Source: Jatrophihabitans sp964252635 (GTDB lineage Bacteria > Actinomycetota > Actinomycetes > Mycobacteriales > Jatrophihabitantaceae). Taken from it: 64,000 nt of DNA. A program made the position numbers and the translations under genes. Every line of letters starts with the position of its first letter. Position 1 is the stretch's first letter. The stretch covers positions 1 to 64,000 of the forward strand of contig NZ_CAXUNP010000001.1 in the NCBI RefSeq assembly GCF_964252635.1. The letters run 5' to 3'. This document shows positions 58,606 through 64,000 of the stretch, piece after piece. The notes under the pieces were generated by a model. The model was not told the DNA's origin. It saw only the letters and a program-made list of their open reading frames with translations, and did no database searches.

Positions 58606-60279
58606 GTGTACCGGACACACGCACCGATCCTCGATGCCCTGCGTTCCCGCGGCTTCGACCAGGACCGCCTGTCCGCCGCGGCGGCTGCGGCCGACAGCTC
58701 CGGCCGCGCCCTGCACGACGTCCTGGTCGACGGTGGCATGATCACCGAGCTCGAACTCGCCGAGGGCCTGGCTCTCGCCTACGGCCTGCGGACCGTCGAA
58801 CTCGGCGGCTACCCGATCGACCCCGCCGCCTCCGCACGCATCCCGTTGGGACTCGCCCGCCGGCATCGGGTGCTGGGCATCGCCATCGAGGCCGGCGAGC
58901 TCGTCGTCGCCGTCGCCGACCCCGGCGACGTCCTGGCCCTCGACGACGTGCGTGCCGCCTCCGGCCTGCCGGTCCGCGCCGTCGTCGCCGCCCGCGACGA
59001 GCTGGCCAAGGCCATCGAGCGGATGCAGCGCGCTGAGAACGACCTCGACGACGTCGCGGCCAGCCTCGGTGTGGACGCGTCGTCCACCCTGATGAGTGCG
59101 CTCGACTCCGTCGGGCAGGAAGCGCCGATCGTCAAGTACGTCAACCAGCTCATCGAGCGGGCGGTCGACCACCGCGCGTCCGACCTGCACCTCGAGCCCA
59201 CCGAGGGCGACCTGCGCGTCCGGTTCCGCATCGACGGGGTGCTGCACGAGATCGAGACCGTGCCCAAGGGCATCCAGTCCGCGCTGATCAGCCGCCTCAA
59301 GATCATGGCGGCCATCGACATCACCGAACGTCGCATCCCGCAGAACGGCCGCATCACCCTGCAGCTCGGCGCGCGGTCCGTGGACCTGCGCGCGGCAACC
59401 CTGCCCACGGTGTGGGGCGAGAAGGTGGTCCTGCGCATCCTGGACACCGGCGGCATCGACCTCGACCTGAAGCGGCTGGGCTTCTCGGCCCACAACTACG
59501 AGCGCTTCTCGGGATCGTTCGCGAAACCGCACGGCATGCTGCTCGTCACCGGCCCCACGGGGTCCGGCAAGTCCACCACCCTGTACGCGACCCTGACCGA
59601 GATCAGCAAGCCCGAGGTCAACATCATCACCGTCGAGGACCCGGTGGAGTACCGGCTGCCGGGCGTCAACCAGGTGCAGGTGAACCCGAAGGCCGGCCTG
59701 ACGTTCGCCGCTGTGCTTCCCGCGATCCTGCGGTCGGACCCGGACGTCGTGCTGATCGGCGAGATCCGCGACAGCGCCACGGCGCAGCTGGCCATCGAGG
59801 CCTCGCTCACCGGCCACCTCGTGCTGTCCACGTTGCACACCAACGACGCCCCGTCCGCGGTCACCCGCCTCGTCGAGATGGGCATCGAACCGTTCCTGGT
59901 CGGCTCGTCCCTCGACTGCGTCATGGCCCAGCGCCTCGCCCGTCGCCTGTGCCAGTGGTGCAAGCAGGAGTACGCCCCGACCGAGCACGAGCTGACCCTG
60001 GCACGCTGGCCGCACGAAACGCTGGGCACGCCCACCCGCCTGTGGCGCCCCGTCGGCTGCCGCTCGTGCGCCGGAACCGGGTACCGCGGCCGCGTCGCGC
60101 TGCACGAGGTCATGCCGGTCAGCGAGCAGATCGAGCGACTGGCCGTCGAACGGGCCTCGGCCCACGACATCCAGCGCGTCGCCCTCGCCGAGGGCATGCA
60201 GACCCTGCGGACGGACGGCCTGTCCAAGACCTTCACCGGCGACACGTCGCTGGCCGAGGTGCTGCGCGTCGCCGTCTGA
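58606..60279 (+). CDS. pilB: Type IV pilus extension ATPase PilB
   Basis: A 557-residue assembly ATPase. The N-terminal MshEN-type domain (about 1-140), a linker, and the hexameric motor domain follow in order. Seen are Walker A GPTGSGKSTT, the Asp box/Walker B region VVLIGEIRDSATAQLA, the His box and the four-cysteine zinc site (LCQWCKQEY ... GCRSCAGTGYRG). A MshEN domain often binds c-di-GMP. GTG at 58606 has AGGAGG 4 nt upstream. It is first in the pilB-pilT-pilC-pilA cluster and powers pilin polymerisation. Confidence 0.94.
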   Translation: MYRTHAPILDALRSRGFDQDRLSAAAAAADSSGRALHDVLVDGGMITELELAEGLALAYGLRTVELGGYPIDPAASARIPLGLARRHRVLGIAIEAGELVVAVADPGDVLALDDVRAASGLPVRAVVAARDELAKAIERMQRAENDLDDVAASLGVDASSTLMSALDSVGQEAPIVKYVNQLIERAVDHRASDLHLEPTEGDLRVRFRIDGVLHEIETVPKGIQSALISRLKIMAAIDITERRIPQNGRITLQLGARSVDLRAATLPTVWGEKVVLRILDTGGIDLDLKRLGFSAHNYERFSGSFAKPHGMLLVTGPTGSGKSTTLYATLTEISKPEVNIITVEDPVEYRLPGVNQVQVNPKAGLTFAAVLPAILRSDPDVVLIGEIRDSATAQLAIEASLTGHLVLSTLHTNDAPSAVTRLVEMGIEPFLVGSSLDCVMAQRLARRLCQWCKQEYAPTEHELTLARWPHETLGTPTRLWRPVGCRSCAGTGYRGRVALHEVMPVSEQIERLAVERASAHDIQRVALAEGMQTLRTDGLSKTFTGDTSLAEVLRVAV

Positions 60280-60533
60280 GCGACGCCGCCTGACCGACGC
60301 CTGACCGACGCCGCCTGCTCCACCTCGACACCGACCCGTCGCCGGGCACGTGCACCATTCGCGTCGCTCGACCCCTTGCGCGCCCGTCCGCCTTGGGGGC
60401 TTTTGTCACACCGCGATCCAGACACTCCCGGACATAAAATTGGTGTGAACTTTCCAGCGCGAAGTCTTGCGCACGTGAGATTCGTGTGTGTAAGTTTTCT
60501 GTTAGCACGTCACACACACCTCGGGGAGAAGTC
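60280..60533. promoter_or_regulatory. Upstream region of pilT
   Basis: A 254-bp gap, AT-rich for this genome. TTGCGC (60467-60472), 18 bp, TAAGTT (60491-60496) is a possible promoter. GTGTGTG (60484-60490) and CACACAC (60511-60517) can form a stem in the leader. GGGGAG lies 5 nt before the pilT ATG. Confidence 0.4.
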
Positions 60534-61667
60534 ATGGAGCTGTCGCCGCTCGGCACCAGCGTCTCCGTGCTGTCCCCTGCCCACCCTGCGTCCGCGGCGC
60601 CGGCCGACCTGGACGCCATGCTGACCACGATGGTCCGCTCGGGCGGCTCCGATCTGCACATCACCGTCGGCCTCCCGCCCATGATGCGCATCCACGGCGA
60701 CCTGACCCGCCTGCCGGGCTACGCCGAGCTCACCGCCGCCGACACCGAGCGCATCGTGCGGGGCGTCGTCGACGCCGAGCAGTGGGCCCGCTTCGAGACC
60801 GACCTCGAGTTCGACCTGGCCTACGACCTCCCCGGCGTCTCGCGGTTCCGGATCAACCTGTTCCAGCAGCGCAACGCCTACGGCTCGGTCATGCGCTCGA
60901 TCCCGCACGAGATCAAGCAGCTGCACGACCTGGGCATGCCCGAGCAGATCGAGCGCTTCGCCGCCCTGCCCCGCGGCCTGGTCCTGGTCACCGGCCCCAC
61001 CGGCTCGGGCAAGACCACCACCCTCGCCGCGCTGCTCGACCTCGCGAACCGCACGCGTCGCGACCACATCGTCACGATCGAGGACCCGATCGAGTTCATG
61101 CACACCCACAACCGGTGCGTCGTGAACCAGCGCGAGCTCGGCGTGGACACGCACAGCTTCGCCGAGGCGCTCAAGCACGTGCTGCGGCAGGACCCCGACA
61201 TCATCCTGGTCGGCGAGATGCGGGACCTCGAGACCGTGTCGACGGCGCTCACCGCGGCAGAGACCGGCCACCTCGTGCTGGCCACGCTGCACACGCAGTC
61301 GGCCGCGCAGACCATCGACCGCGTCATCGACATGTTCCCGGCGCACCAGCAGCAGGAGATCCGCGCCCAGCTGTCGACGGCCCTGCAGGGTGTGGTCACG
61401 CAGTCCCTCGCCCGCCGCCCCGACGGCAGTGGCCGCACGGTCATCTGCGAGGTCATGTTCGCGACGTCAGCCATCCGCAACCTGATCCGCGAGGGCAAGA
61501 ACCACCAGATCCCGTCGTTCATGCAGTCCGCCGGCGGCGACGGCATGCTCACCTTCGACGCCCACCTCGCCCAGCGCGTACGCGAGGGTCTGATCACGTA
61601 CGACCAGGGCCTGTCGCTCTGCCACGCGGTCGAGGAATACCGCCGTCTCGCCGGACGTGCGGCATGA
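60534..61667 (+). CDS. pilT: Type IV pilus retraction ATPase PilT
   Basis: A 377-residue retraction ATPase. Walker A is GPTGSGKTTT, Walker B lies in IILVGEMRDLETVSTAL, and the PilT-specific AIRNLIREGK is in the C-terminal part. The short N-terminal PAS-like region distinguishes it from PilB. The ATG at 60534 has GGGGAG upstream; in-frame upstream codons are leader. A dedicated PilT implies retractable pili with twitching, DNA uptake or adhesion functions. Confidence 0.95.
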   Translation: MELSPLGTSVSVLSPAHPASAAPADLDAMLTTMVRSGGSDLHITVGLPPMMRIHGDLTRLPGYAELTAADTERIVRGVVDAEQWARFETDLEFDLAYDLPGVSRFRINLFQQRNAYGSVMRSIPHEIKQLHDLGMPEQIERFAALPRGLVLVTGPTGSGKTTTLAALLDLANRTRRDHIVTIEDPIEFMHTHNRCVVNQRELGVDTHSFAEALKHVLRQDPDIILVGEMRDLETVSTALTAAETGHLVLATLHTQSAAQTIDRVIDMFPAHQQQEIRAQLSTALQGVVTQSLARRPDGSGRTVICEVMFATSAIRNLIREGKNHQIPSFMQSAGGDGMLTFDAHLAQRVREGLITYDQGLSLCHAVEEYRRLAGRAA

Positions 61668-61728
61668 GCGACGCTTGCGGAGCGATCCGGCGGAATTGCG
61701 TCTCTGCATGCCCGAACGGAGTAAGGGC

Positions 61729-62976
61729 ATGAGCGCCACGAAGGTCAAGGAGAAGACGTACGCCTTCGAGGCCGTCGACACCAAGGGCAAGCGGTCGAAG
61801 GGCACGATCGAGGCCACCGACGAGTCGGCCGTCACCAACGCCCTGCGCAACCAGGGCGTCACCCCGCTGTTCGTCCAGGAGACGGGCAGCGGCCTCAACC
61901 GCGAGATCACCATCCCGGGCATGGGCAACAAGATCGGCCTCAAGGACCTGGCCATCTTCGCCCGGCAGTTCGCCACCATGGCGTCGTCCGGGCTGACCCT
62001 GCTCCGCTCCTTGACCATCCTCGAGGAGCAGGCTGAGAAGCCCAAGCTCGGGGCGGCGGTGCGCGACGTGCGCCGCGACGTCGAGGGCGGGCTCTCCCTG
62101 TCGCAGGCCATGGCCAAGCAGGACGAGATCTTCCCGCCGATCATGATCTCGATGATCCGGGCCGGCGAGACGGGCGGCTTCCTTGACGCGGCGCTCGACC
62201 GCATCGCCGTGAACTTCGAGAAGGACGCCCAGCTCCGCGCCAAGATCAAGTCTGCGATGACCTACCCGGTCATCGTCATCTGCTTCAGCCTGCTGATGAT
62301 CGCCGGCGTCCTCGTCTTCATCGTCCCGATCTTCGAGAAGATGTTCAAGAACCTGGGCGGCTCCCTGCCACTGCCGACCCAGATCATGGTGACCCTGAGC
62401 CACAACGCCCTGTGGGTGCTGCCGCTGATGGTCGCCGCGCTGGTCATCAGCACCAAGCTGTTCCGCGCCAAGCTCAAGCGCGACGAGGCATGGCGGCTCG
62501 GCTTCGACCGATTCAAGCTGCGCTGGCCGGTCTTCGGCACGCTGTTCACCAAGATCGCGATCAGCCGGTTCAGCCGCAACTTTGGCACTCTGCTCGCCGT
62601 CGGCGTGCCCGTCATGCAGGCCCTGGACATCGTGGGCGGCACGACCGGCAACGCGGTGATCGGCGAGGCCATGAAGGACGTGGCCGAGTCGGTGCGCGCC
62701 GGCAACACGATGTCCGCGCCGCTGGCCGAGCACAAGGTCTTCCCGCCGATGGTCGTGCAGATGATCGAGGTCGGCGAGGAGACCGGGCAGATCAGCCCGA
62801 TGCTCGACAAGGTGTCGGACTTCTACGACCACGAGGTCGAGACCGCCACCGAGTCGCTGACCGCCGCGATCGAGCCGCTCATGGTGATCGTCATGGGCCT
62901 CATGGTCGGCGTGATGGTCGTCTGCCTGTACCTGCCGATGTTCACGATCTACCAGCACATCCAGGGCGCCTCGTAA
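61729..62976 (+). CDS. pilC: Type IV pilus inner-membrane platform protein PilC
   Basis: A 415-residue platform protein with two T2SSF domains and three membrane segments (near AMTYPVIVICFSLLMIAGVLVFIVP, NALWVLPLMVAALVISTKLF and PLMVIVMGLMVGVMVVCLYLPM in outline). Conserved stretches are FARQFATMASSGLTLLRSL, GGTTGNAVIGEAM and MIEVGEETGQ. The ATG at 61729 has GGAG 7 nt upstream; an ATG at 61708 would add seven residues. It joins PilB and PilT to the pilus base. Confidence 0.94.
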   Translation: MSATKVKEKTYAFEAVDTKGKRSKGTIEATDESAVTNALRNQGVTPLFVQETGSGLNREITIPGMGNKIGLKDLAIFARQFATMASSGLTLLRSLTILEEQAEKPKLGAAVRDVRRDVEGGLSLSQAMAKQDEIFPPIMISMIRAGETGGFLDAALDRIAVNFEKDAQLRAKIKSAMTYPVIVICFSLLMIAGVLVFIVPIFEKMFKNLGGSLPLPTQIMVTLSHNALWVLPLMVAALVISTKLFRAKLKRDEAWRLGFDRFKLRWPVFGTLFTKIAISRFSRNFGTLLAVGVPVMQALDIVGGTTGNAVIGEAMKDVAESVRAGNTMSAPLAEHKVFPPMVVQMIEVGEETGQISPMLDKVSDFYDHEVETATESLTAAIEPLMVIVMGLMVGVMVVCLYLPMFTIYQHIQGAS

Positions 62977-63004
62977 CCGAGCCGCGACCGACAACTCCAC
63001 AACT

Positions 63005-63024
63005 TCCGTACTCCCCAGTACGGA
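63005..63024 (+). terminator. Hairpin between pilC and pilA
   Basis: TCCGTACT (63005-63012) and AGTACGGA (63017-63024) form a perfect 8-bp stem with loop CCCC, 28 bp after the pilC stop. It may partly end transcription or stabilise the pilin transcript. Confidence 0.45.
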
Positions 63025-63113
63025 GCGACCTGGACGCCCCCATGCACGACGGTCGCACCCTCCGAACCAACCCCCGGTCCGGAGTTCCCCCACCAGAGTC
63101 CCCGGAGGCTCAG

Positions 63114-63569
63114 ATGTTCCGTAACACCCTCTCGAAGATGCTCGACATCCGTGACCTCAAGCGGACCGAGCGTGAGGACGGTGAGGCCGGCTTCACCCTC
63201 ATCGAGCTCCTGGTCGTCGTCGTCATCATCGGCATCCTGATCGCCATCGCCATCCCGCTGTACCTCAACTACACCAAGGGCGCGAAGGCCAAGGGTGCCG
63301 AGTCAGACGTCCGCGCGGCCGTCTCCGCCGTGCAGCAGTGCTTCACCGACAACAACAACACCCTTCCGGCTTCGGTAGCTGCACCGACAACGGCCGGCAC
63401 CGACCTGAGCCTGACGTGCGGCAGCGCGACCGAGACGTCGACGGTGTCCTCCGGGACGAAGCTGAGCTACACGAACAACGCCGACGGCACGTACACGATC
63501 GTTGGCGTTTCGGACAGCGGCAAGACCTACACCTTCTCCAGCTCCACGGGCAAGATCGCCACCACCTGA
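63114..63569 (+). CDS. pilA: Type IV pilin (first of two tandem copies)
   Basis: A 151-residue prepilin. A 26-residue basic leader ends at G26, followed by F27 (cleavage site EAG/FTLIE). The mature N-terminus has the required Glu5 and the hydrophobic helix (LLVVVVIIGILIAIAIPLYL). The C-terminal part is Ser/Thr/Asn-rich, with two cysteines (QQCFTD and LTCGSA) that probably close the D-loop. GGAGG lies 5 nt before the ATG. The prepilin peptidase is not in the window. This is probably the major pilin, with the next gene as a variant. Confidence 0.93.
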   Translation: MFRNTLSKMLDIRDLKRTEREDGEAGFTLIELLVVVVIIGILIAIAIPLYLNYTKGAKAKGAESDVRAAVSAVQQCFTDNNNTLPASVAAPTTAGTDLSLTCGSATETSTVSSGTKLSYTNNADGTYTIVGVSDSGKTYTFSSSTGKIATT

Positions 63570-63673
63570 GCGACGTCCGGGCGACGACACCACTAACTGC
63601 CCGGCCTGTCGGATACATCTCACCGCAACAGTTCACAGCCCACGCCCGTCCCCTCTAAGCCCCGGAGGCTCTT

Positions 63674-64000
63674 ATGTTTCGCAACGCACTAAGTCACCTG
63701 ATCGACATCCGCAACGACAAGCGCGCCGAGCGGGAGGACGGTGAGGCCGGCTTCACCCTCATCGAGCTCCTGGTCGTCGTCGTCATCATCGGCATCCTGA
63801 TCGCCATCGCCATCCCGCTGTACCTCAACTACACGCAGGGTGCGAAGAACAAGGGCGCCGAGTCCGACGTCCGCGCAGCCGTGGCTGCGGTTCAGCAGTG
63901 CTACTCGGACGGGAACAACAACTTCCCTGCTTCGGGAGCCCAGTCCGGCAGCACGTTCACCTTCACCATGCCTACGGGTGTCACCCCGGCGACCTGCACC
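63674..64000 (+). CDS. pilA: Second type IV pilin, cut by window end
   Basis: 109 codons of a second prepilin with the same layout: a 26-residue leader, EAG/FTLIE site and an identical hydrophobic helix. DNA from 63734 to 63834 (101 bp) is identical to 63174-63274 in the first gene, while the C-terminal domain has diverged (QQCYSDGNNNFPASGAQSGS). GGAGG precedes the ATG. The 3' end lies beyond the window. I infer duplication with conserved or homogenised assembly region and variable exposed domain. Confidence 0.93.
   Translation, partial: MFRNALSHLIDIRNDKRAEREDGEAGFTLIELLVVVVIIGILIAIAIPLYLNYTQGAKNKGAESDVRAAVAAVQQCYSDGNNNFPASGAQSGSTFTFTMPTGVTPATCT

Overview
The window is very GC-rich DNA with dense coding, many GTG starts and gene families typical of Actinomycetota: paired LytR-CpsA-Psr proteins, a TIGR03089 protein, acVLRF1, an ImuA'/ImuB/DnaE2 mutasome, an intein-bearing Rv2578c-type radical SAM protein, and an ECF42 sigma factor with its YCII partner. 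I infer a free-living actinobacterium, perhaps near Jatrophihabitans, Nakamurella or Kineosporia. The sequence alone does not fix the genus. No rRNA, tRNA, phage, insertion sequence or CRISPR array was found. Many genes carry a TANNNT -10 box only 6-8 nt before the start codon, so leaderless transcription looks common.

Region by region. 0.2-5.4 kb: two envelope LCP transferases, a TIGR03089 protein, an unknown gene and a FadE25-like acyl-CoA dehydrogenase. 5.4-8 kb: a ZTP riboswitch, glyA and an HSL-type esterase. 8-11.8 kb: an RDD membrane protein and a DUF1800/DUF1501 pair with a micro-ORF between them. 11.9-18 kb: two different 6-phosphogluconate dehydrogenases, a membrane protein with a long disordered tail, and pgi. 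18-20.5 kb: two overlapping CDP-glycerol glycerophosphotransferase-family genes. 20.5-26.5 kb: acVLRF1, an EamA exporter divergent from a CGNR regulator, an ABC permease, and a hydrolase-TM-ABC ATPase fusion. 26.5-28.8 kb: purE, purK and gtrA. In M. tuberculosis fadE25 lies directly beside purE; here about 21 kb separates them.

28.8-40.3 kb: an unknown protein, an S51-like protein, ECF42/YCII with a candidate autoregulated promoter, hrpA, a sulfatase lipoprotein, a P450 and a DMT transporter. 40.3-53.5 kb: the SOS mutasome in two parts. imuA'-imuB and dnaE2 each have a perfect LexA-type box, and the two boxes are reverse complements of each other. A block of FMN oxidase, flavodoxin, sedolisin, isochorismatase, methyltransferase and the rifampin-resistance gene arr lies between them. 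The radical SAM gene after dnaE2 carries a 144-residue mini-intein inside its cluster-binding cysteine motif. A long perfect palindrome inside that intein has a covarying relative just after imuB.

53.5-64 kb: SnoaL-like and CBS proteins, then a tightly overlapping minus-strand operon (GH8 hydrolase, GT2 glycosyltransferase, 54-aa membrane protein, secreted pentapeptide-repeat protein). This operon diverges from a type IV pilus cluster (pilB, pilT, pilC and two tandem pilins, the second cut by the window end). The last 10 kb therefore looks like a surface module making a glucan-type polymer and retractable pili.
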